DNA of 64,000 nucleotides, from the NCBI GenBank assembly GCA_021464245.1, contig JADCRB010000007.1, positions 2,046,532 to 2,110,531 on the forward strand, given 5' to 3'. The position numbers were made by a program, and so were the translations under genes. The notes below the pieces were generated by a model. That model was not told the DNA's origin, made no database searches, and saw nothing but the letters and a program-made list of their open reading frames with translations. Below are positions 45,701-58,010 of the stretch, one piece after another. How positions within the stretch are numbered: the first letter of the stretch is position 1; every line of letters starts with the position of its first letter. This DNA is from Carallia brachiata (Eukaryota > Streptophyta > Magnoliopsida > Malpighiales > Rhizophoraceae).

Positions 45701-48700
45701 TAATTTATTTAGTATTAATCTAAACCTTGACTTATAAAAAAATGTTCAATTTTTTTGTTAGAAAAAACTTTTTGCTATCTATGACTATTCTAAAATTTTT
45801 TTCTATATCCTTTTAATTTTTTCCTTCTTCTTATAAGTGTTGGTTGGTGTTTTAAAAACATTAGCAGAAATTTTAAGAATGAGTTTCATTAGGAAGATAT
45901 GTGAAATAACTATAAAATAATTATAAGAATGAGTTTAATTTTTAAAAAATAATAAAATTTTATTTTTTAAAAACTAAATCTTAAACGTATTTATTATTAT
46001 CTTTAATTTATTTAGTATTACTCTAAACCTTGACTTAAAAAAAAATGTTCAATTTTTTTGTTAGAAAAAAGTTTTTGCTATCTATGACTATTCTAAAATT
46101 ATTTTCTATGTCCATTTAATTTTTTCCTTCTTTTTATAAGTGTTGGTTGGTGTTTTAAACACATTAGCAGAAATTTTAATTTGTTGCAGATGGTTTAACG
46201 AAACATGACTACTAGACAAACTAGTCTCTTTGCATGGTTTTAGTTTCTCCATTTGTTTTAGTTTTTTTTTTTTTTTCCTGTATGTTGTATTGACTCTTAA
46301 TGCCTAAAATGGAAGTAAATATTATCACGTATTTCTTGTGTATTTTTGTATATCGAAAATTCCCGCCCAAAAAAAACCCATGCGATAATTAACAGATTAA
46401 TGATAATCAATGACCGACTGCCGGTCTGATGAAACCGAAACTAGCTGTTCGATCATTACCTGAAGACGATGGTTGAATGCCACCATTCAACCGTTCTTGC
46501 ATCGTAATGGTCCACCTCCGAGTCAATACTGCTCTGAGAGAGTCAGCTCGGCGCTGCTGATCCAGTGCATTTTCTGAGACGATCAAATGAAAATCGGATT
46601 CCAGATTATTAGATGCATCGTCGGACGAACCAACCCTGATATCCTCCGACATTTCCAGCTGCATCAGCTCGCTCGGCTCACCTGCCGGGCCATCCGCTTG
46701 AGCGTTTTTAGTCCCACCGGTGAGGAAGCAATGATTATGACCTGTTACAGCTTCTGAATCATACCCTTGTTCCTCTTCGTCCTCCTCTTCCTCCTCTTCG
46801 TCCTCTTGATCTTCGTCAGCGTATGCGGGAGCGTCCGCTGGAGCAGAGATGGCAGGAAGAGGAGGAGAGTCGAAGCGAAAGTGGTGGTCCGATGACGCTG
46901 CTGGGTTGGAAGTGGAGTGCTCGGAAAGTGCTGGCTTTGGTGGAGGAGGGTTGTAATGATCAGTGAAGAAGCCTTTTACGTGTTGAATAAGGCCAATATC
47001 CTCTTCAACCTATATAGATATATATATATATATTTAAACCCACATTTGATATGCTACTATTAATAAATCAAAACAATCTTTAATTCAATTAACACCATAT
47101 AAAACACAAAAGCACGAAAAAGCATCTTAATTGTTCTCTACCTTATCGGTTGTTCCAAATTCAACAACGCCGTCTAAGAGAGGAATGCACACTACAGTCT
47201 GCCAGCGTTAATGCAAAATAGCGTGAGCGAGTTAACAGACGTAAACACATTTAAGCAAGCCAAAACTATTTACCAGATGAAATGTTCAAAGTAAAACTGA
47301 ATTAGATAAGTAAATGTACCTGTATAAAGAGCGCTCTAGTGCCCCGTTTCGAGAAATTTTTGTGTTCAGATTCAGAAACAAGATGGAACAAAAGGTTAAT
47401 AGCGGGAGTGAAGCAATAGGAGGCAAATTAATATCTTGTTACTGCAAATCCTTCTGACTGGCTAACTAACTTGATCGTAATTTTTTTGTCCTTCTGACGG
47501 GCTGCCTAACTTGATTGCAATTCAAGTTTATAGATTTTGTTAGGGTTAATATACTAAATTATTTTCAAATTTGTGTTTTTGTAACAAATTTAGCATACTT
47601 TTTAAATGTAAATGGTTGAGACACCCCAAATTAATTTTGTAACAAAAGTGGCATATTGTTAACTAGAGTTAATGAATTCTGTCAAGTATAATGATAGATA
47701 TAGACATTTTTCTCTCATTATCCACGTCATATATGGGAGCGTCACTATAAATATCAACAGACTTAATAGAATCAGTCAAGCTTAATTGACGACGTGTTAT
47801 TTTTTATTATAAAATTAATTTATAATGCATAATTTATTATATTTTAAATGTATTTTTTACAAAAAGTAAAGTTGAAGTTATTCTTGTATATCAACTCTTA
47901 AAGTTAATGAGTCATCAAAAAGTTAAATTATGCTCTTAAGTTATGATCCATGCCCTTGAGTGCGCTTGTTAATTAGTTGCGAATGGCATTAGTTTTTTTT
48001 TGGGTGGGGGGTGGGGGGTGGGGAGGAGGAGATATATGTAATACCTTGGCAAGAATTGCTCTAGAAAAAGTTTTGCTGTCGACCTCGTTTGCACCGGCAA
48101 GCCATACATGTTGCCGCCTTGCATATGCCTTTCCTGGTAGCCTGCACGCACGATATCACTCATCAAATCACACCCCTTTCCATGTTAATTATCTGCGTGT
48201 CTTCAACGGGTCAATTTGAAGATTTACGTGCACAATTACATGTTACGTAAACAAAAGTTACAATATGACATATACACAGTAAAAGTATATTTGCATGACA
48301 AAGGTTTGTCATAAGTCCCAGGTCAGATTTTGCTCAGTATATAATAAAACTTGATTTTATGTTAAAAAAATGCATAATAATAAATTTGCCAGAATTACGT
48401 TTTCATGAGGATTTTTAAGAGACATATATGCTGCATAAATGCTTTTGTAATGCAGATAGCTAGCCTCATGCATGTTAATTGAATGACAAAAATTAACTTT
48501 TCATTGTTCAATTGTAACTTGCGGTTTTGGATTTCGTTGAACTTGAACCTCGTGCGTACGACTTGTCCCCTAGTCAACCACCTTTCTTTTTTTTCTTCTT
48601 TTCCTTTGATTAAAACTTGGATGACTTCCAACAACGTGACCTCCTTCCCAATTGCCGGATAAAGGGGTTGCGTTGTAGCAAGTAGAATTCTTAAAATATG

Positions 48701-51519
48701 GACCATGGAGGGACTCATCTGCTGATTCTGCTCTCGAAAACTCTAAAAATTCTCTCCTTTTCTCTAGCAAGTTCCAATTATAGCGTTGCAATTCCAGATT
48801 TATAATAAAATAATAATAATAATAAAATAATAATAATAATAAAAATAACAACAATATTATTCATAACCTCTCTAGAGAGAGTCTGCAAGGTACGTAGTTG
48901 TTCAATCATAAATTGCAAAGAACAAATGCAAGAAAAGTGGACTCACAGTGACTTCTTAACAAAAATCAAGAGGCTGTTCTCCTAGAAAAAAAAAAAAAAA
49001 CATGAAGGGATGTTTGGTTTTACCGTTGTTGATTGTTGTTATTGATTGTTATTATTAATTATTATTGTTGATGAGTATAATGTTTGTTAAAATTAACACT
49101 AGATATTACTGACTAAATAATAAAATAATTATTTTAGACATTTTTTTTATATAAAACAATTCATTAAATGTATGACTTAAGATCATCAAAAATTTATTAA
49201 AAAATTAAATAAAATATAATTATAGTAGAAAAGAAAAGTTCTACTTTAAAGTATTATTGAATTTAACTTTTTTTCCTTAAAAATATTTATTTTTTCTCAC
49301 AAAATTACCTAAAAATTCAAAATTTAAATTAATCAATTTATTTTTAAATTTTTGTTTATCATAGAGAAGAGAATGCATTGTACACTTTATACTGTATTAA
49401 GAAAGGCACGCTAAAATATTACCAAATTATTACTTTCAATAATATGTATATACTATGCATGCATACAAAAATAAAAAATGATATAATAGATAAAAAAAAA
49501 ACTATTATACATAGTAATAAGTTTAAAATATTTTTTTTTTCATTTTCTGTACCAAAACTTTGTCCGCATGCATTGTACAATTTATTTTTTTTGAGTGAAA
49601 TGCATTGTACATTTTGCTAGTTGTGCACAGTTTTCATAGTTTCCGTGAACCAATGGACAATTTGTTTGTACAAGAGAAAAGTTTGATAACAAATGCATGA
49701 ACCAATGGATATATTGTTTGTACAACGGGTTTGGTGAGATAAAAGAGGCAATTTTATAATTGTCTTATTAGCAGTTTTAGATCAAAAAGAAAAAATAATC
49801 TCATCTAATATTTTTCATCAGCGGCCTTTGAGAGAAATTATTACCAACAGCAGATTCCAATAAAAACAATCAAATACTCTTTATCTTACTCTTTCGTCTA
49901 TAACAACAATTAACGGCTACTATCAACTAAACCAAATACCCCACAAGTCTCTCATCTAACATAACATCAACTGCCTTCGACGGGTACTATAAACTATCAT
50001 ATCAGTGAGCTTCTTCTCAAGCAGCAAATAATACATAAAGGCCTTTTTTTTTATTAATTTTGTTTTTTCTCCTCGGGAGTTTGATTGTGGTAGTATATAA
50101 GGTTATATGAATGAACCTAGTTCAGGCAGCCTCAATAAATTGTGAGTCCTGCAATTCACCAGTAGGCTATAATCGAAGCATTTACACTCATGGTAGTACT
50201 ACACTCCATTTCCAACAGACCGATTTCATTGGAAAAAAATTAAATGGTACTTCCTCTGAATTGAATGTCATTCCTCTTTTTTTCTTTTTTTTTTTTTTTG
50301 AGAAAGAATGTTATTCCTTGTTTAAAAGGAAGAGAACTAAAAGAAAATACTGAAGCTTTCCCAAGCAACAAAACGAGAAAAGATTCCTCACAGCTAGGTA
50401 ATAGCTAGGTTCGCAAATGTTTCTAAGCCTACAGGCCAAAAGATTGTAAAACAAAAGAGATCATTCTCCCAAATATTTTGCTAGTTTTACCGGCTTACTA
50501 TTGCACCACTTAACCATAATAAGAAATGAACCATTACATTACCACATATTGGTAGCTAAATTACAATTAAACGATATTCAATTTGTGTAACATGATATAT
50601 ATTTTGTGCAATTATAATTAAAAAATATGCAACAAAAAAAATAATTTTTTAGATTATTTTTTATTATTACAGTTATACAAAATATACTGATTGTTGTACA
50701 AAATGTGAATCTGAATAATATTTAGCTATCAGGTTGTATGGCCATGCAAGTTTTCTCAATAAGAAACCAACATTGATGCTTATTAAAGAACTAGAAATAA
50801 GTCTCCTATTTCTAAGATACTTGATTCGAATACCTTACCTTTAGCCCTGTATTTAAGTTTTAGTATTCTTCTTATTTTCTTTCAACCTCCCTTATAATAA
50901 AAAAGAACTAAAAATAACAGAGGCAAAGAAAGCGAATTATTGAAAGTTCATCAACAACTTCAACTTACTCCACACCAGGCGGAAAAGAGAAGGAGGCGCA
51001 CATCAGATAAAACCACTCCGACTCTGTCAAGTCCTCCGGCGATAAGGCAGCAGAGGGCCGCCGTGTTGGCTGATTGGTCTCTCCGGCGGATAATGACTCA
51101 TAAAGATCTCTAAGCTGCTGACTCCTTTGCAAAGAGGCCTCCTCCGCACTAACCTCAATTGGCTGCACTGTCTTTCTAGTTTTGATTGCTCCATTGTAAT
51201 ACCCATCTGCCCACACCAAGATCCTGGACCATGGTCAAAAATAAGTTCATCTAAATACACGTGCCAATCAAATAATACATGATTCATCTTTTGCTTTCGA
51301 TCATCGATCAAACTTTGATTTCTTTATTTGTAAAGTGCAAATATTAGATTTGTACGGACAGGGAAAAACAAAGAGGCTGTAATATTATATATAATGATAT
51401 ATTTCGAGAGCTTACCCTTGTTGAGGACAAATTTGCCAGAAGAGGCTGTAAGTCCATTGAACTGATTGCACCGCGGCCTGCAACATATCCTGCAAGCGGC
51501 TACTGGGCGGCGCAACCAT
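42774..51519 (-). CDS. TT8: TT8-type bHLH transcription factor (eight exons, two frameshifts)
   Basis: Subgroup IIIf bHLH that joins R2R3-MYB and WD40 partners (MBW complex) to switch on proanthocyanidin, anthocyanin and vacuolar acidification genes. Exons: 51519-51416 ('LQAAVQSVQWTYSLFWQICPQQ'); 51223-50969 ('LVWADGYYNGAIKTRKTVQP', 'ESEWFYLMC'); 48141-48045 ('GKAYARRQHVWL'); 47335-47320 (16-nt microexon); 47198-47142 ('TVVCIPLLDGVVEFGTTDK'); 47009-46460 (acidic linker, 'LMQLEMSEDIR'); 43929-42975 ('LSANHVLAERRRREKLNERF' bHLH, then an ACT-like C-terminus 'LLELQCGYREGLLLDIMQLL'); 42854-42774 ('KVSIAEVKTEIHQIIPHD'). The exons are in family order and all sites are canonical. The microexon has 16 nt where 15 are expected, giving a stop in the next exon, and the proline-codon run near 43219 is one base short. 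As written, the product would end before the bHLH. Confidence 0.92.
43196..43227. repeat. (GGT)n coding microsatellite in TT8 exon 7
   Basis: Reads as (CCA)n proline codons on the TT8 strand. The unit is broken at about 43218-43222, where one base is missing and the frame changes from proline to histidine. Confidence 0.85.
45584..46178. repeat. Tandem 303-bp duplication inside TT8 intron 6
   Basis: Two near-identical copies, starting with CATTAGGAAGATATGTGAAA at 45584 and again at 45887, each about 292 bp long and ending in 'ATTAGCAGAAATTTTAA'. They differ by a few single bases and small indels. No coding potential. The 2.5-kb intron also has an AAT microsatellite (about 45408-45428). Confidence 0.85.
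48002..48023 (+). other. Strong G-quadruplex motif in TT8 intron 3
   Basis: Four G-runs (3, 6, 6 and 4) separated by single T residues, 22 bases past the exon 3 donor at 48044. The G-rich strand is the template strand of TT8, so the transcript carries the C-rich copy. Confidence 0.8.
49007..49942. mobile_element. MITE-like element in TT8 intron 2 (candidate)
   Basis: The left end GGGATGTTTGGTTTT and the inverted right end (reads GGGGTATTTGGTTTA) match at 12 of 15 positions. AT-rich interior without a transposase. A 40- to 50-bp segment with 'GAACCAATGGA' and 'TTGTTTGTACAA' is repeated in tandem near 49645-49725. No clear target duplication. It lies within the intron between TT8 exons 2 and 3. 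Confidence 0.45.
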
Positions 51520-52270
51520 TCTAGCTAACAACTATATTCTCCACGAAAGAACTTGTTTTTCACTTCCGAGGAATCTTTTATTCTTTACTCTAAATTAAGG
51601 ATAACTTAGAGAAAAAAAAAAGGGAAAAAAACAAAAAGAAAATCGACGGACGGATTCAAATGATTAAGCAAATAGAAAAGAAATTAAGGGTAAAGAAATT
51701 CCAGCCGAAAATCAAACTCTTAGTAGGATCGAGAAGAAAGTAGACAATCCCTTAAGTGAGAAGAGAGAAGAAGAGAAGGTAGGGTGCAATATTGGACCAG
51801 ACGCGAGAGACCGACAGGTTGAACTTGGGAGCCGGTACTGGGGGAAGATGACTTGAGGAGAGATACTACTGAGTTGCCTACGAAAATGCGCACTTTGTAT
51901 GTAATATTGGGCCCAATTGTACGGCCCCGATGAATGGATGGAAAAAACTAATCAAAATAATATACGATATAGTCGATCAGATAAATTATATAATTAAATA
52001 ATTATAAATTATAATAAAAAATTAATATTTATTTATATAATTTTATTAATATTTTATTATTAATAATTATTATTTAATTACATAATTTAATTAATCGAAT
52101 ACATTGCATTTCATCTTTGTTGGTTTCTCGTTTCCGTTGGGTTTTTTTTTTTCTGTTTGTGTATGTTTTTCTTATTATATTTAAGCAGATTGGTAGGATT
52201 GAATGGTCGTTAATGACCTTGTGTCCATAGGTAGAAATTCTAATGACACGGACCAGAGAGATTAGTTGGG
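51520..52270. other. TT8 5' flank
   Basis: About 51520-51900 is purine-rich and of mixed composition and should contain the TT8 5'UTR and promoter (minus strand). I see no unambiguous TATA box. The rest is AT-rich. Confidence 0.35.
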
Positions 52271-52274
52271 ATAT

Positions 52275-52748
52275 ACATATTTTAAATTTTAAATTTTTAT
52301 ATTTTTTATTTAAATTTTAAATTTTTTTAAAATTTTATTTAAATTTTAAATCTTTTGATTTCTTATCAAATCAGTACATTTGTTGACGAAAAGTGACTAA
52401 TTTATTAAAAATAATTTTAAATTAAAAAAAATTATTTAAAAAAAATTAGATACATAAATTTTATATTTTTTAATCAAAAAATATGCATATTATCTATTTA
52501 ATTCGTATATTTATTAATTAAAAAGATATTTAATATGTATATTTTGTTAATAAAAAAAATTTAATTTGTTTATTTAATTTTTTTTTAATAATTTGAATTA
52601 AGTTAAACTCATTTATTAATAGATTGATCACTTTTTATAAATAAAAGGATTGATTTGAAAAAAAATAAAAAAATTTAAAAGTTAAATAAAATGTTAAAAA
52701 TATTTAAAATTTAAATATAAAAAATTATAAAAATTTAAAATTTAAAAT
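52275..52748. mobile_element. Second foldback MITE of the 12086-12540 family
   Basis: The arms carry decayed forms of the same ordered motifs ('TTTCTTATCAAATCAGTAC', 'AAAAGTGACTAATTTATTA'), and the inverted right arm mirrors them ('TAATAGATTGATCACTTTTT'). The middle shows the same 'TATGCATATTATCTATTTAA' segment as the first copy. It is more AT-rich and older-looking than the 12-kb copy. Confidence 0.65.
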
Positions 52749-52783
52749 ATGCATATTTCGAGATTAATTAGGGGTTTATACGC

Positions 52784-52785
<2 letters not shown>

Positions 52786-52815
<30 letters not shown>
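52786..52815. repeat. (GA)n microsatellite
   Basis: About 15 GA units; a second GA run lies at about 52933-52958. Confidence 0.8.
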
Positions 52816-52818
<3 letters not shown>

Positions 52819-53962
52819 TGTTGAAGTTTTGACTGGTTGTTCTACCAGACAATATTATCCTACCTGACATTGGTAGGCTGTGTGCGAGCCTTCGTAGGCT
52901 GCCTGGTCCTGCGGGCAAGATGCGTTCATTTTGGAGAGAGAGAGAGAGAGAGAGAGAGGGGTGAATTTGAGTGAGATTAGGTGGCGAAGACTGGCCGTTG
53001 AGACTTGAGATCTTGCATGGACAAGGGTTTCACCTCGTGTGCGCAAAAGAAAAAAAAAAAAAGCAAATATGTATATATATGATTTTATTATTCAAATTAA
53101 TCTTAATTTGCATCAAAATAATTACGTATTTTATTGAATGAGATCTAACAATTTAGTTATTTTTTAATTTTTAATTCAATTATTTAATAATTTATATTTC
53201 TTTAATATTGTTTTAGTACTTCCTATGAGATATTACTTAATATTTTCTTATATATTATTAGAAGTAAAATCTAAGTTACCCCACTTCTCTCCCATCCCTT
53301 TAAAATATATAAATATATAATTATAATGTTTGGTTGCAGTCTTTTACGTCTATTTTGTATATAAATTAAGCCTATTTTTTATGATTCGTAATGAAATTTC
53401 ATATTAAAATATTAAATACACTGATGAACTAAGAAAATTTTACGTAAGAAACAGCCGGGAGATAGCGACTCACTTCAATTATATATGTAATTGTATTTAA
53501 GTAAAATATATTATAATCCTTTTAAAAATATATTATATCGTCAAAAAATTTATGTTTATATTTTTTAAAAATTGACCACATTTTTAATTGTTCAAAATAA
53601 AATCAGGTACTATCGATGATCGCTTCCATACACCAACCATTGGTTTACGCGGTACTCCTCTTATAACTATATGTTAAATTAAATTAAATTTTTTCTATAA
53701 TTTAAATATGGAACAACCCGAAAAAATTGTTGATGTAAAAATTGATATGTGCGTTTTTTTTTTTCTATTATTCAAATATAGAAGCAACCCGAAAATACTT
53801 TTGATCTAATTTTTTTTTTTTTTTTAGATTGAGGAAGGGATATATTCTATATGAAGTATCACTTCCTTTAATTATAACACTTAAAATTATAACTGTTTGA
53901 CTAAATGCCCCTTCAATTCTTGCCAGAATGGCCATTTCCGCTGCGCCTTACTGAAGATAGAA

Positions 53963-53999
<37 letters not shown>

Positions 54000-56909
54000 T
54001 AAAACTTATTAGTGAAGAGTGATAGTGTTTTTTTTTTTTTCATCCATCGATCTCTATTTGGATTTCAACTTTGGTTATTGGAACTAAGAATTCAGTTAAT
54101 GTGCCAATAGACCACACAACCAGTACATAATAGATTAAACGTTTGCTTAGACTTGCTTAGTAGCAAACATGTAATAAAATAATAGCATGACGTAAAGGAT
54201 ATCTAATTGATCGTTTAACATTAGAAAACATAAACTTTAGACTGACTTAAATTCTGCAAAATCGGAATGTGTAGCCACTCCCAATTTTTTTTTTGAAGGT
54301 ATATAGATTCTATGAATCCATGGAATATTTAATCTTAGGTAGCTACTACGAAAAATTGAGAGCTTTTGACTTCACCAACCACTGTGTTGGAGCTTGGACT
54401 GGCAGATTCTTAGCCGAGTCGCCATGACTTGTAGTTTGGACCCAGATCCGGCATCGAAGGAAAATTGTTCATTTTGCGTTAATTGTCCATTTCAGTTTGG
54501 CGATTCAATGATTGCATTGTGCGATGGAAATTGATTTGTCTAAAAAAATTGACACAAATTGTTCAACAATGGATTAATGGCAATTTCTTTCTTTGTAAAA
54601 ACTAGACCGATTGATGGAACTGTACAATTCCACTTCCTAAAGTGTGCATGTACCTCACTAGTTAGTCAGTCTTGCATTTGCAATCACACTTCACGTTGAT
54701 AGGACTCCTAACTGGGAACATTAATTGGGTCCATTAATTATCATCATACATGTTTAGAGATGTCACTACCGCTCTATATATTCGAGCCGACATTCTCATG
54801 CTACAGTAGTATAATTCAGAAATTTTAATTTGTTTGAAAAATTGATGTTAGAGAATTAATTATTTAGAATAGTTAATTTATTAATATTATATTAGGAGTA
54901 AGTTGAAATTTAATTTCACTTTTTTTAAATTCGTCTTCCCTAATTGTAATATAATTTTTAACCCTTATTTAAGAAAGGAAACGAAAAAACAAATAAAAAA
55001 GATGTTGATGAATCCCTCAGAGGGCATAATTACAACTCCTCAATACTATTATGCCTGTTTAAACATGTAATCTAAGTCAAAAGATGAATCCCTGGCGATA
55101 TACTTCATTATTTAACTCCCGTAACATCGTCCTTAATTTGTATCTAGTTGTCCCGACGTCCACATCACTATATGCTTGTTTGTTAGTAATGGAAATTGGT
55201 CTTCCTGGTCTTCCACGAACCATTCACAGCGATTTTGAAGCTGCCTACTGACCTTTTGGGCGCCGATCCTATCGCATATCTTCCTCGGCAGTGACGCCAC
55301 TAAAGGGCCGTCCCCGTCGGTGACTCAGAGTTGGAACAGGATCCAAACTGACGAATGCCCATGACCCAAAAGCCGAAATGTGTGCGGCCTCTGTATGTGC
55401 CAAGCCCAGGCTCTATCGTTTCGCAAGATTGGAAGCCCACGTGTCCGCCCCAATGTCCATTGCAAAGATAAAGGCTAGACCTCTTAAATATCCATCCCAA
55501 CTAGCTGCCTTTTTTCTTTCCTTTTTTTTTTTTCTTTTTTCTTTCCTCCTCCTGTTTGTGAAAGCCTTTTGAAATTTGAAGGTTATTAGGCATAAAAAAC
55601 ACCACAAAGAAAAGAAAAAAAAAACCTCCTTGGCAACTACTGCCTTGGAAGGTTATTGGATCAATTAGCTTACAAACGTAATCAGTTGGTTACTTTAATT
55701 GTGAGCGTACAAGTTCTAGTTCCACAGTTTGATTTGACCATTGGAACAAACGTTGGGCCTTTTGCCCACAACCATCATACATACATTTGCAAAAAAAAAA
55801 ATTTAATGCGCAGATCAAAAAAAAAAAAAATAATGCATTTTTTTATAAGAATTTCAGTAATTAAAATAATAATGAGATTTATAAAACTAAAAAAAATATT
55901 TTCCTTAATAAAACTTACTGTTTAAGAGACTTATTAAAGGATAAAAAAACAAAAATTAAAGCTATGGGAAAAAACATAGCAACTTAAATTCACAAAAGGA
56001 CAATTCCGTGAACTAATGCAGGGAAGAAAAGTGGAATTGGTGGAGGAAAAGACTGCGGACGGCATCTGACTCAGCTCTCCTGTTCAAGGTGGGTCAAAGA
56101 TGCCAATTTCAAAGGTAAATACAGAAAGGAACAGATTGAAAGACACTTGTTTTTTGTTTTTGGGTGGTTGTCGTTGTTACACAGGATAGAATGAGACTAT
56201 GAGTGGTGATGCAAGTTTTCAAAAGGGACAAATGTCACGCGTACATTGCAAGCTGGCAGATCCAACGACATGACTTTATTGACTAGAGAAGGAATTGGCC
56301 GCTCCAGAGAAGAAAAGACTAAATGCAACATTTTACGGGTTAATTATATGCGCATAAAAAATTTATTATATTGTGATTATATTATAATAATTAATATATT
56401 TTATATAATTATAATAATAAAATATAAATTAATAAAATAATTATATTTTTTATTATATACTTTATTATATATATATATAATATAATTATCAAAATATAAC
56501 TATTTTTTTTCGCATGACAAATTTGTATACTTATTAATTTTTTCTCTTTTAAAAAAGAGGGTAGAGTCGGGCATACTATTGGACGGAGCCAGCACGACGG
56601 TTATTTTATTTTTGTATTTTCATTTCAGGGTTTTTTTTGGTCTTTTAAAATTAGCAGCCCTTTTTTTTTTTTTAAATAGTATTACATTTATTGTAAATTA
56701 ATCTTATCTATCTTGTACATGATATGTGTTTTCTAAGAAAAATTGCATAAAATTCACTACATTAATTTTGCTCCATTTGTTTCCTCTTTCTCTATGCCGT
56801 CAATCCTATACCCCTTCTTGCCTTGAGTTATCATTTTCGTTTAAAACAAGTGAAAGAAAGAAATACCCAATGCAAAAACAAGATTAGGACTCAGAATACA
56901 CACGCAGAA
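52816..56909. other. Gene-free spacer
   Basis: No gene supported. Includes an AAT microsatellite (about 53964-53996), poly-T tracts, and a less AT-rich patch at 55180-55500 whose frames show no family match. The last 200 bases are the 5' flank of the Gnk2-type gene. Confidence 0.4.
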
Positions 56910-57311
56910 ATGGGGATTCCTCCAAAGTTTGTGGTGTTCTTGATGGGGTTCTTGATACTGTGCGGCTTGGTCAAAAGTGCTCCCAATACGACCGAGGTGA
57001 GCTATCTCTGCAACGCCAACATGTACACAAGGGGTGATCCATTTGCCATAAGTCTGACCTACGTCCTTGACGATTTGGAGACAGGCACACCCGCTAGCAA
57101 GAATTACGACTACTACAACATCTCTCCTTATCCCAACGCCTTTGCCTATGGACACGCGGCTTGTGAACGAAATCTCACTGGTTCGGATTGCAAAACATGT
57201 CTTGGTTCAGCCAAGTCATACGCGCTAGCCTCTTGTCAAAGCCGGATAGGGGCTCGTGCGATTCTTCATGATTGTAAAATTAGGTATGAGCAATATCCAT
57301 TTACTGAATAA
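56910..57311 (+). CDS. Secreted Gnk2/DUF26 protein (ginkbilobin-like)
   Basis: Small cysteine-rich apoplastic protein with one Gnk2-homologous (DUF26) domain; ginkbilobin-2 itself binds mannose and has antifungal activity, and single-domain forms in other plants are often defence-related. It has 133 residues. Residues 1 to about 23 form a hydrophobic signal peptide ('FVVFLMGFLILCGLV'). The domain follows with six cysteines, including the hallmark C-X8-C-X2-C ('CERNLTGSDCKTC') and the closing 'DCKIRYEQYPF'. That is the full size for this class, so the gene looks intact. I chose the Met at 56910 because it directly precedes the signal peptide; the frame is open 29 codons further. A single intronless exon. 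Its 3' flank is duplicated at about 59505-60710. The actual antifungal role is inference. Confidence 0.88.
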   Translation: MGIPPKFVVFLMGFLILCGLVKSAPNTTEVSYLCNANMYTRGDPFAISLTYVLDDLETGTPASKNYDYYNISPYPNAFAYGHAACERNLTGSDCKTCLGSAKSYALASCQSRIGARAILHDCKIRYEQYPFTE

Positions 57312-58010
57312 GTATGTTCCGAGCACAACTTCTTGTGTCTCCAGCCTTATATTTGTTAGCGATCACATCATCATCGTGATTATATTATTATTATTATTAT
57401 TATTATTGTTTTTAATTTATGGGCTGTTCTCAATTTTGCATTCGCACAAATAGAACCGTACTTTCGGTTCAATTTTCATTGTTGACGTAAAAAGCGATTG
57501 TGATCGACCAAAGATTGGGTTCCAATAGTTATAGCACTGTTAAATCCAAGCCATAAACTCTGATTAATTTGTGATGGGAATGGCTGAGGTGCTAAGTGGC
57601 ATGTAATTCTTACCTTTGGTCATCAAGATCCATACCAATCGAGAGCAAAGTGGCAAAGACGTAAGGTGATTCTATTTGCTCTAGAACTCGCTAACTCTTG
57701 TTATATGTTATGTTAGGAACCAAGGATCAGGTGTCTTAAGGTTTCGAGTTCAGTTGAGATGTACGTTAAATTTAGAATTTGTTGTTTAGATCCTGCACAA
57801 AATTTCTCTTATATTTTGGACACTCACATTTTCCAACACGGGATTGGAACTGAGCCAATAGAGAGAATTGTTTCAATCTATAAAGTAATTGTACTAGAGC
57901 CTTCCGAAAGCTTCCCCTAACTGAATATATGATGGGCAAGACGCCGGGTTAGGATCATGATAAGTTAGTTATGATTTGATCAAATTGGTTTTCTGTGTCT
58001 CCTCACAAAT
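57290..58010 (+). repeat. Segmental duplication, copy A (Gnk2 gene end and 3' flank)
   Basis: From the last Gnk2 codons to about 58010, this matches 59505-60710 at high identity ('GACCAAAGATTGGGTTCCAA', 'TGGCTGAGGTGC', 'ATATATGATGGGCAAGACGC'). It includes an ATT microsatellite (about 57384-57408). Copy A lacks the MITE that splits copy B. Confidence 0.85.
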
